Assembly: GCA_002392645.1 (NCBI GenBank)
Contig: DGHL01000086.1
Coordinates: forward strand, 1 to 6,834
Length of the DNA stretch: 6,834 nt
DNA from: Prevotellaceae bacterium UBA3849
GTDB lineage: Bacteria > Bacteroidota > Bacteroidia > Bacteroidales > Bacteroidaceae
Reading direction: 5' to 3'
In this document: piece after piece, positions 1-5,423 of the stretch
How the letters are laid out: each line of letters opens with the position of its first letter
Numbering within the stretch: the stretch's first letter is position 1
Notes under the pieces: generated by a model
The model's database searches: none
What the model saw: only the letters and a program-made list of their open reading frames with translations
Told to the model about the DNA's origin: nothing
Program-made: the position numbers and the translations under genes

Positions 1-111
1 GCGAACTGTTCGCTTCTGCGGTCACATAGCCCGCTATGCCCCCTTATCAGCTAACATTTTGCCCTCGAAACAAATTCAAAAATCTGACAGTGGGAATTAT
101 TAGAACCCACC
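1..111 (-). repeat. Left copy of a window-bounding inverted repeat
   Basis: Read on the minus strand from 111 to 29, this segment aligns without gaps over 83 nt to 6752-6834 on the plus strand, with about 66 identical positions by hand count. Both copies start GGTGGGTTCT and end GCATAGCGGGC. The left copy probably continues to position 1, because 1-28 holds further structure: a perfect palindrome GCGAACTGTTCGC (1-13), and CATAGC-CC-GCTATG at 25-38. I see no reading frame in it. It could be an end of a mobile element, a dispersed palindromic repeat, or part of a non-coding RNA family; the family is not identified. Confidence 0.7.
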
Positions 112-158
112 TTAAAACACAAAGGAAGCCATATAGCACGAATGCCACCATGGCTCCC
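111..158 (-). terminator. Intrinsic terminator of the OsmC-like operon
   Basis: On the minus strand GGGAGCCAT (158-150) pairs with ATGGCTTCC (132-124), nine pairs with one G-U. The loop contains a smaller GCA-TTCG-TGC hairpin. The stem is followed by TTTGTGTTTT. It begins about 30 nt after the stop codon of the 189-1439 gene. There is no U-tract on the plus strand, so it works in the direction of the operon. Confidence 0.75.
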
Positions 159-188
159 AAAAAGAAAAACATTGATTAAAAGTTCACG

Positions 189-1439
189 TTACTTCCTTCC
201 GTCAGGAAATGGGTTGAAACTGCCGCGAACGATGCGGTGCTCAAATGTCTGTGTGTCCTTGAAAAGGTTGTACATTGGGCAGATACCTTCCACGCGGTTG
301 AGCCACTCCTTGATCTTCTCGTCGCTCTCTGGTGTCAGGGTGTGAAGGGTGTAGCGCACGTTCTGCAGTGCTATGGATTCGTTCTCGTGTCCTTTGCGGC
401 CTGCCACTGGGTTCCATTCTGCCTCTACGGTGAGCGATACAGAGTCAACGTCGAGGTCGAGCTCTGCTGCCTGGCCCAGCGAGATGTGCGTGATGCAAGT
501 GCCGAGGATGCCAAGTACACCTTCTATTGATGTCATGCCCACGTTTGTGCCGCCGAGATATTCTGGATTGTCGTGCAGAATGAGATACTTGTCGTTGACC
601 GTAAGCTGACGCACGCCGTTAGGGAACACCTTCACCCATGGGCCGCGTGGCTCGCGCTTTGTAGTGCTGCGCTCACGATTGCGACGCTGTGCAGCGGTGT
701 CGTTCTTCAGAGCTTCCCACTTTGCGCGGCTTGCCAATATGGCCTGGCGCTTGCCGTGAATGTACTCGCGCAGTCCCTCAAGTGTTGCACCTTCAACTTT
801 CTTCTCACGTGGAGACCATTTATGGTCGATGGTGAGCTGAGGTGTCACCGCCTGCTTCACGAGTGTTGCCACTACAGAGTTCTGCTCTGCCAGCTGTGCC
901 AGTTTCTCCAGTTCTGCATCAGATGCAGGAGAATCGATATATATGGTATAGAGGAAGTTGCGGGGATAAGCCACGCGTCCTGTAGGCTCTTTGTCTGGAC
1001 GGCCGTGAATCTCTATTGTCAGCGAGTCGATGTCTATGCCGAGCAGCGCTGCCTGGTTGAGGTAGCTGTCGGCAAGGTCAGAGGCAAACACTGCCTGTGC
1101 CGTCGTCGGCGTATCCACACCAGAGTCCTGTCCGCCGTGGCTCTGTCCGCAATCGCCTATATACTGGAAGTTGCGCACCCTTAGTTCGCGAACGCCAGAG
1201 CGGTTTTTTGCCACCACGTTGGCGGTTATCGTTACAGGCTTGAGGTCTTTTGCACCGAGTGCGTTCCATGCCTCGAGGGCTACCTTGCGTTGCTTCAGAT
1301 GGTCGCGCAGTGATGGTGCATTCTGCTCAAGCTTCTGCTTCGTGGCGTTAGTACGGAACACGTCGAGTGGTCCCTGTGCCTGTGCTGCCGTACTTATTGA
1401 CAGGGCAGCTATTGCTATTGCTACTATATTATTCTTCAT
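189..1439 (-). CDS. Exported tandem OsmC-like domain protein (downstream paralogue)
   Basis: 416 residues. Residues 1-21 are a signal peptide with an AQA cleavage site, so the protein should be periplasmic. Two OsmC-like folds follow, about residues 67-205 and 266-405, each preceded by a similar charged helix (about 40-62 and 217-245). OsmC/Ohr proteins reduce organic hydroperoxides with two cysteines, normally in the cytoplasm. Domain 2 keeps the pattern: Glu306, Cys315 in GTCITH and Cys387 in ICPMYN. Domain 1 aligns without gaps around the first site but has Thr112, Asp121 and Ser188 there, so it looks catalytically dead; it carries a different cysteine, Cys97. OsmC proteins work as dimers, so the chain may fold as an internal pseudo-dimer with altered sites. 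It lies 88 bp after its paralogue with no promoter of its own visible, so co-transcription is likely. No Shine-Dalgarno site is seen. The fold assignment is fairly firm, the peroxidase activity is inferred. Confidence 0.85.
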   Translation of the reverse strand: MKNNIVAIAIAALSISTAAQAQGPLDVFRTNATKQKLEQNAPSLRDHLKQRKVALEAWNALGAKDLKPVTITANVVAKNRSGVRELRVRNFQYIGDCGQSHGGQDSGVDTPTTAQAVFASDLADSYLNQAALLGIDIDSLTIEIHGRPDKEPTGRVAYPRNFLYTIYIDSPASDAELEKLAQLAEQNSVVATLVKQAVTPQLTIDHKWSPREKKVEGATLEGLREYIHGKRQAILASRAKWEALKNDTAAQRRNRERSTTKREPRGPWVKVFPNGVRQLTVNDKYLILHDNPEYLGGTNVGMTSIEGVLGILGTCITHISLGQAAELDLDVDSVSLTVEAEWNPVAGRKGHENESIALQNVRYTLHTLTPESDEKIKEWLNRVEGICPMYNLFKDTQTFEHRIVRGSFNPFPDGRK

Positions 1440-1527
1440 ATAATTCAGTCGTTTTTAAAAAGGTTTTATTTAGTCGTTGTGATACTTCCTCCCTCCTCCA
1501 CGGGGGGGCAGGCTGTGTCTCTTAATT
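1440..1527 (-). other. Spacer between the OsmC-like paralogues with a G7/C7 tract
   Basis: This spacer has no TAnnTTTG promoter on the minus strand and no clean terminator. It contains a run of seven G on the plus strand (1502-1508) next to a purine-rich minus-strand stretch, GGAGGAGGGAGG. The tract is outside any gene and too far from the start at 1439 to be a normal ribosome site. ACGACT occurs twice on the minus strand just before the start codon. Confidence 0.4.
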
Positions 1528-2727
1528 TTATTTTTTCTTCACCCTTACAATCTTGTGCTCGAAGGTCTGTGTGTCCTTGAATACGTTATACATTGGGCAG
1601 ACATTCTCTGTCTGGTCAATCCACTTGCGTATCACGGAGTAAGGCTCTGGCGTAGTAACATAGAGCGTCACGCGTAGGTTCTGCGGAGCTATCGGCACGT
1701 TCTCAAAGCCTTTGCGGCCTGCACGTGGGTCCCACTCGCCTTCTACCTGCACACGCAGTGAGTCGATGTCGAGGTCAAGCAGTGCTGCCTGTCCTTCTGA
1801 GATGTGCGTCAAACAGGTGCCGAGCACGCCGAGTGCATTCTCACGAGATGTCAGACCGAGGTTCGTACCACCGAGGTATGCAGGATTATCGTGCACGATG
1901 TGGTACTTGTTAGAGATGGTCAGCTGACGCACGCCGTTAGGGAATACCGTAGCCCATGGACCTGTTACCGGACCTTTGCGCTCTGTCTGCGGTCTGTTCT
2001 TTGCAGCTTCCTGAGCAGCGAGCTTAGCCTGTCGCTTGCCGTGGATATACTCACGCAGTCCGGCGAGTGTGGCACCTTCCACCTTTCGCTCTGGCGAAGA
2101 GTGCTTATACACTATGTTGACCGGTACCGTGACAGCCTGCTTGATAAGGCTTACCACCGACGAGTTTTCCTCTGCCAACTGTGCCAAGCGCTCCAACTCT
2201 GCGTCAGATGCAGGTGAATCGATATATATGGTATAGAGGAAATTGCGGTTGTACTTCACACGGTTTGTAGGAACCTTGTCTGGCTGACCGTGAATTTCTA
2301 TTGTCAGCGAGTCGATATCGATGCCTGCCAATGCAGCCTGGTTGATGTAACTGTCGGCAAGATCTGATGCAAACACTGCCGCCGCCGTTGTCTGTGTCTC
2401 CACGCCGGCATCCTGTCCGCCGTCGCCATATCCACAGTCGCCTATGTAATGAAACTCACGCACTCGCAGTTCGCGATAGCCGGCACGGTTCTTTGCCACT
2501 ACGTTGGCGGTCAGTGTCACCGGTTGCAGTTCGCTTGCCGGTATGGCGTTCCATGCCTCGAGGGCAACCTTACGCGCCTTAAGGTGATTGCGCAATGATG
2601 GTGCATTCTTCTCAAGTATCGCCTGTTTCTTTGCAGACTTGAAAGTCCCCAGCACTCCCTGTGCGTTGGCGATGCTTGCATTAAGTGCTAAAGCCGCAGC
2701 TAAGATAATGTACTTGTTTTTCTGCAT
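1528..2727 (-). CDS. Exported tandem OsmC-like domain protein (upstream paralogue)
   Basis: 399 residues, first gene of the operon and a paralogue of the next one along its whole length; runs such as DSLTIEIHG and FLYTIYIDSPASDAEL are identical. Signal peptide 1-22 has an ANA cleavage site. Domain 1 (about 68-206) has Asp122 and Ser189 where OsmC cysteines belong, and Cys98. Domain 2 (about 256-396) keeps Glu296, Cys305 (GTCLTH) and Cys377 (VCPMYN). That both copies show the same loss in domain 1 and the same retention in domain 2 means the internal duplication and decay came before the gene duplication, and that the arrangement is kept by selection. The linker is about ten residues shorter than in the other copy and the tail ends in basic residues (VKKK). 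The start is supported by AAAGGAG nine bases upstream and by the signal peptide. A periplasmic role in hydroperoxide or thiol chemistry is inferred, and the electron donor is unknown. Confidence 0.85.
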   Translation of the reverse strand: MQKNKYIILAAALALNASIANAQGVLGTFKSAKKQAILEKNAPSLRNHLKARKVALEAWNAIPASELQPVTLTANVVAKNRAGYRELRVREFHYIGDCGYGDGGQDAGVETQTTAAAVFASDLADSYINQAALAGIDIDSLTIEIHGQPDKVPTNRVKYNRNFLYTIYIDSPASDAELERLAQLAEENSSVVSLIKQAVTVPVNIVYKHSSPERKVEGATLAGLREYIHGKRQAKLAAQEAAKNRPQTERKGPVTGPWATVFPNGVRQLTISNKYHIVHDNPAYLGGTNLGLTSRENALGVLGTCLTHISEGQAALLDLDIDSLRVQVEGEWDPRAGRKGFENVPIAPQNLRVTLYVTTPEPYSVIRKWIDQTENVCPMYNVFKDTQTFEHKIVRVKKK

Positions 2728-2736
2728 TTTTATTTT

Positions 2737-2743
2737 CTCCTTT
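2737..2743 (-). promoter_or_regulatory. Shine-Dalgarno site of the OsmC-like operon
   Basis: The minus strand reads AAAGGAG nine bases before the ATG at 2727. It fixes the start of the 399-residue gene. It stands out because the other genes in this window show little or no such site. Confidence 0.6.
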
Positions 2744-2768
2744 CTTGTTTGGTTTCTGAAAACTTTTG

Positions 2769-2800
2769 CAAAATTACTATGATTTCACTTCTCCCACAAT
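2769..2800 (-). promoter_or_regulatory. Promoter of the OsmC-like operon
   Basis: The minus strand has TAATTTTG (2776-2769), a full match to the Bacteroidota -7 element TAnnTTTG. ATTG (2800-2797) lies 20 nt upstream as the -33 element. Transcription should start near 2762, giving a leader of about 35 nt with the Shine-Dalgarno site in it. Confidence 0.7.
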
Positions 2801-2820
2801 CCCATGTATGAGTGATTTCA
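2780..2820. promoter_or_regulatory. Direct repeats flanking the OsmC-operon -33 element
   Basis: TGATTTCA occurs at 2780-2787 and again at 2813-2820. The starts are 33 bp apart, close to three helical turns, and the repeats flank the -33 box of the OsmC-like operon. This could be a regulator site. The match is only eight bases, so chance is possible. Confidence 0.3.
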
Positions 2821-2837
2821 TATACCACACTTATGGT

Positions 2838-2923
2838 ATATAACGTCGTAACACACTATCACGCACACGTTTACAAAAAACCGAAAAAAAAGCGTTATAT
2901 CTCAGATATTATTTGTAACTTTG
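2838..2923 (+). promoter_or_regulatory. Promoter region of the serpin gene
   Basis: TAACTTTG at 2916-2923 is a full match to the Bacteroidota -7 element. The -33 element is poor (GTTA near 2894-2897). An inverted pair ATATAACG (2838-2845) and CGTTATAT (2893-2900) has its second arm over the -33 region, so a regulator could act there. Transcription should begin near 2928-2932, about 55 nt before the serpin start. Confidence 0.6.
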
Positions 2924-2936
2924 CAGGAGAATTTTC

Positions 2937-2984
2937 ATGCAATACAATCATTATAAAAATAATTATACACACCTACTTAAATAA
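2937..2984 (+). CDS. Possible 15-codon upstream ORF in the serpin leader
   Basis: An ATG at 2937 follows AGGAG (2925-2929) at a spacing of seven bases. It opens a 15-codon frame rich in Asn, Tyr, His and Lys that stops at 2982-2984, one base before the serpin ATG (TAA-T-ATG). Such spacing would allow re-initiation or translational coupling. The predicted transcription start falls at or just after the AGGAG, so the site may not be in the mRNA. Chance is quite possible. Confidence 0.25.
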   Translation: MQYNHYKNNYTHLLK

Positions 2985-2985
2985 T

Positions 2986-4608
2986 ATGAAAAGAATCATC
3001 TTCATCACACTACTGACAACAATCCTCGCTGCATGTAAATCAAACCATGAGTATGAGAGTAACGGCATAGGTGCATCACAAAGTATCTCACTAACCTCCT
3101 CTGACAGCATCATTAAGCCTACACGCAATTTCAATGATTTTACCATCAACATGTTTGACCATCTGCACAAGGACATTGACAACAACTTTATCTGTTCTCC
3201 CTTAGGCGTGGCTTCACTCTTCCGCATAATACAAGACGGTGCAAGCGGCAAGACACAGAAAGAGTTGGGAATGGCGCTGGGCGTATCGTCAAAGGAAATC
3301 AGTGAGATAGCACTGGACTTGCAGGACGAAGACGGATACGCTATGGTAAAGATGGCAAACCTCCTTGCCGTCAACGATAAATATAAGGTGGAATCACAAT
3401 ATACGGAAGCCATGAAGGCTTTGTATGGAGCAAAGGTGTCAAGAATGGATTTCAGCAACAGTAGCAGCGTGAATGAGATAAACGAATGGGTATATAAAAA
3501 TACAGGTGGAATGATAGGTGAGATAATAGAGCAGCTTAGTAGCACCGCTATACTGTATGCCATCAACACTCTGTACTTCAACGGTCGCTGGGAGAATAAG
3601 TTTGAGGGGGATACCGAGAAACGAGAGTTCATTCAGGAAGATGGCAAGAAAACCATTGTTGACATGATGAACAACGAAAGCAAATATGCCTACGCATGTA
3701 ACGACACTTTTCAGATCATACGCCTGCCATACAAGAATCGTCCTGGCATAGGACATAAGCAAAACAGGTTCTCCATGGTTATAATACTGCCGATAAAAGG
3801 AAAGGTGCTTGACGACGTAATGGGGTATCTGCACCAGCACACCTTGCAGGATATATACCTTACGATGTCCACTCGAAAGGTGAATGTCATGATACCTAAG
3901 TTTGAGACTGACTCTGAGTTGGATGTGCTTTCGCTGCTGCGTAGCCTTGGCGTACGTCACCTTGACGATTTATCCGGCATATCATCCGAAGAAATAGAGA
4001 TTTCTGAATCAAAGCAGATAGCTAAGATAAGAGTCGATGAGGAAGGCACAGAGGCCGCAGCTGTGACAACCGGAACCGGCATGGAACTGATGGCTCCAGA
4101 ATCTATTGACGAGACGTATTTCTTTACTGCCGACCATCCTTTCATCTATTTTATAGAGAATGAAGAAAGTGGCAAGATATACTTTATGGGCAAATTCATA
4201 AAGGGAAGGGATGCCAGCAGCGAAGAAATGGCAATCCTTGAGCATGATGATGACACCAGAACTGTAATTAAGCCTAAAGAGTATGATGCAAGCCACGTAT
4301 TTGACGTAGTGGAGACTATGCCTTCGTTTCCTGGCGGAACAAATGCCTTGGGAAAATATCTGACAAAGGAGTCTGAGAAATACAAAGATAAGACGCAAGG
4401 TGAGTATGGCAGGGTTATCATTCAGTTCGTTGTTGACGAATCAGGCAATGTCACTGCCCCCAGGATAGTAAAAAGTGTAGGACCCGTAACCGACAAGGCG
4501 GCGATGAAGGTAATAAAGAACATGCCTAAATGGAATCCTGGATTTCACCATGGCAAATGCGTAAAGGTGCGCTATACACTGCCTGTCACGTTTCGCAAGG
4601 ATTCTTAG
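2986..4608 (+). CDS. Lipoprotein serpin fused to a TonB C-terminal domain
   Basis: 540 residues from the ATG at 2986. The frame is open back to 2812, but only this start gives a lipoprotein signal (MKRIIFITLL, lipobox LAAC with Cys17) and lies downstream of the promoter. The serpin domain spans about 47-407 with normal family landmarks: NTLYFNGRW (194-202), hinge EEGTEAAA (352-359) and the serpin signature F380-I390 around DHPF. Small residues in the hinge (Thr355, Ala357-359) are those of inhibitory serpins. Counting from the hinge as in alpha-1-antitrypsin places P1-P1' near Leu368-Met369, within MELM. This would suit chymotrypsin- or elastase-like proteases, but the loop is about six residues longer than the antitrypsin one, so the site is uncertain. 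A short acidic linker leads to a TonB C-terminal domain (about 437-537) with VFDVVETMPSFPGG, then GRVIIQFVVDESGNV, MPKWNPG and a LPVTF end. No TonB membrane anchor or proline-rich arm is present. After the Cys comes Lys, and no clear acidic surface-export signal is seen. It is probably tethered to the outer membrane. Confidence 0.9.
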   Translation: MKRIIFITLLTTILAACKSNHEYESNGIGASQSISLTSSDSIIKPTRNFNDFTINMFDHLHKDIDNNFICSPLGVASLFRIIQDGASGKTQKELGMALGVSSKEISEIALDLQDEDGYAMVKMANLLAVNDKYKVESQYTEAMKALYGAKVSRMDFSNSSSVNEINEWVYKNTGGMIGEIIEQLSSTAILYAINTLYFNGRWENKFEGDTEKREFIQEDGKKTIVDMMNNESKYAYACNDTFQIIRLPYKNRPGIGHKQNRFSMVIILPIKGKVLDDVMGYLHQHTLQDIYLTMSTRKVNVMIPKFETDSELDVLSLLRSLGVRHLDDLSGISSEEIEISESKQIAKIRVDEEGTEAAAVTTGTGMELMAPESIDETYFFTADHPFIYFIENEESGKIYFMGKFIKGRDASSEEMAILEHDDDTRTVIKPKEYDASHVFDVVETMPSFPGGTNALGKYLTKESEKYKDKTQGEYGRVIIQFVVDESGNVTAPRIVKSVGPVTDKAAMKVIKNMPKWNPGFHHGKCVKVRYTLPVTFRKDS

Positions 4609-4785
4609 CAGGGATGATGATGCATTACTGTCGTAGGTGTGCTCTCTGCTCTCTTCCGCAACGATGTATCTGCGGATTTATGACACCGGATTTGCGAACA
4701 AATGGAACCATGGTTTAAAACGCAAAATAGAGGTGAAATCGGTGAGAAAATCATTAAAAAAACGCGCTGCGAGGCATTTTTTCTC
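4609..4785. other. Gene-free region after the serpin gene
   Basis: I see no gene here. CCGCA (4656-4660) can pair with TGCGG (4671-4675), giving a weak hairpin 47 nt after the serpin stop and without a U-tract, so it is not a good terminator. GAGAAAA (4744-4750) can pair with TTTTCTC (4779-4785), enclosing a GC-rich patch. Where the serpin transcript ends is not clear; the hairpin at 4961 is the first good candidate. Confidence 0.35.
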
Positions 4786-4892
4786 GTAAAATGATAGCTT
4801 TTACACTGTTTTTTGACTGTTTTTACCTCGTAAAGCGATAGCTTTTATAATGTAATTTGATAGCTTTTACAGTGTAAAAGCTATCAAATTAC
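4786..4892. repeat. Phased 22-bp repeat array ending in a perfect inverted copy
   Basis: Five 19-bp units start at 4786, 4808, 4830, 4852 and 4874, exactly 22 bp apart with 3-bp spacers. The core is GATAGCTTTTAC. Unit 2 is degenerate (14 of 19 matches to unit 4). Unit 5 is inverted and pairs perfectly with unit 4 over 19 bp around the loop AGT (4871-4873). No U-tract follows the hairpin on either strand, so it is not an ordinary terminator. Two helical turns per unit would place all copies on one DNA face, as for a cooperative binding protein. A dispersed palindromic repeat or an RNA-stabilising stem are alternatives. Confidence 0.8.
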
Positions 4893-4955
4893 GAAGGGAA
4901 GCATTTGCCCCAAAAGGCGCATACTGTGTATAACCTTGTATTACAGGACTTTATA

Positions 4956-4979
4956 AAAATCGCCATTTTTGGCGTTTTT
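4956..4979. terminator. Likely bidirectional terminator
   Basis: CGCC (4961-4964) pairs with GGCG (4971-4974) around a six-base loop, with T5 after it on the plus strand and ATTTTTAT after it on the minus strand. Outer A-T pairs can extend the stem. It could end the serpin transcript from the left and any minus-strand transcript from 5262 on the right. Confidence 0.5.
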
Positions 4980-5036
4980 CAGAGCAAAATTGAGTTTTGT
5001 GATTTTGAAGGGCAGGAATCGCAATTTAAATACGAT

Positions 5037-5192
5037 TTACCAGTCTTCGTCTTCATTTCCTACCATACCGTTTTTCAGTGCCTCCTCTACCTTGTCCATA
5101 ATGGCATTGGAGTATGCTCGAAGATAGTACCAACAAGGCAAGAAAAGGGTTTTTCTATACGTATAACAGCTATTTTTGTGCCAACAGCTATA
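5037..5192 (-). pseudogene. Possible C-terminal gene remnant or very small ORF
   Basis: The minus strand is open from just after a TGA (5195-5193) to a TAA (5039-5037), 51 codons. The only ATG is at 5099 and would give 20 residues (MDKVEEALKNG, ending NEDEDW). The last 28 or so codons, from LRAYSNAI on, look like real coding sequence: helical, charged and ending acidic. The part before that, rich in Cys and Trp, does not. This suggests the tail of a lost gene, cut near 5125. It lies between the terminated RNA at 5202 and the terminator at 4974. I do not recognise the family. Confidence 0.3.
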
Positions 5193-5201
5193 TCATTGCT
5201 T

Positions 5202-5250
5202 AAAAAAAACGCCCCGCCCTGGTTCGCTGATCTTCGGGAAGCGTGGCGGG
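5202..5250 (-). terminator. Strong intrinsic terminator on the minus strand
   Basis: On the minus strand CCCGCC (5250-5245) pairs with GGCGGG (5218-5213), then GCG and T8 (5209-5202). The plus strand has no T-run after the stem, so the direction is clear. The KilA-N gene ends 174 bp before it, so it could also catch read-through from that operon. Confidence 0.7.
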
Positions 5251-5256
5251 TTCTGT
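5202..5256 (-). ncRNA. Candidate small RNA of about 55 nt (or leader with attenuator)
   Basis: A strong promoter at 5293-5262 should start transcription near 5256, and a GC-rich hairpin with eight U ends it at about 5202. The product would be almost entirely structured and contains no ATG. Inner pairs CGCU/AGCG, or CUU-CCCG-AAG, can form inside the outer CCCGCC/GGCGGG stem. It could be an independent regulatory RNA. It could also be an attenuated leader, but the only frame beyond it is the remnant at 5037-5192. The start and end are inferred. Confidence 0.45.
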
Positions 5257-5261
5257 TGGTG

Positions 5262-5293
5262 CAAATTTACGGCTTTTTCTTGGAATGACCAAA
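5262..5293 (-). promoter_or_regulatory. Near-ideal Bacteroidota promoter
   Basis: The minus strand carries TTTG (5293-5290), 20 nt, then TAAATTTG (5269-5262). Both boxes match the TTTG / TAnnTTTG consensus fully and the spacing is right. It is the best promoter in the window, yet no gene of normal size follows. Confidence 0.65.
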
Positions 5294-5423
5294 CTTATTG
5301 AGAGAGAACTGCTTTTACGTGGTCAAAAAACTCTTTTCTCTCGCTTAACATTATTTATAATCTCTGCGGTACATAAAAGGTATGTTTGTAGTTCTCTTCA
5401 TATTATATAATCTGTAGCAATGG
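5294..5423. other. Spacer after the KilA-N gene
   Basis: No gene is seen. GAGAGAA (5302-5308) can pair with TTCTCTC (5336-5342) around a 27-base loop; there is no U-tract. The element lies just upstream of the 5293 promoter and in the 3' end of any KilA-N transcript, so its role could be either or neither. Confidence 0.3.

Noticed and set aside
573..1184. 203-codon plus-strand frame within the OsmC-like gene
   Set aside because: It is rich in Cys and Leu, as expected of the reverse reading of a real gene, and the minus-strand frame has clear domains and a signal peptide.
1485..1508. Terminator between the two OsmC-like genes
   Set aside because: The C7 and GGAGGAGGG runs pair only with mismatches and no U-tract follows, so the genes are treated as one operon.
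2812..2985. 58-codon N-terminal extension of the serpin frame
   Set aside because: It lies over and upstream of the promoter at 2916-2923, and starting at 2986 gives a good lipoprotein signal.
4786..4892. CRISPR array
   Set aside because: The units have only 3-bp spacers and the last unit is inverted, so no spacer of normal length exists.
4852..4892. Intrinsic terminator formed by the perfect 19-bp stem
   Set aside because: No U-tract follows the stem on either strand; GAAGGG follows on the plus strand.
4905..5288. 127-codon plus-strand frame in the gene-free region
   Set aside because: Composition is unlike a protein in this window. It runs across a terminator hairpin, the minus-strand remnant, the T8 terminator and the promoter at 5262, and has no promoter or ribosome site.
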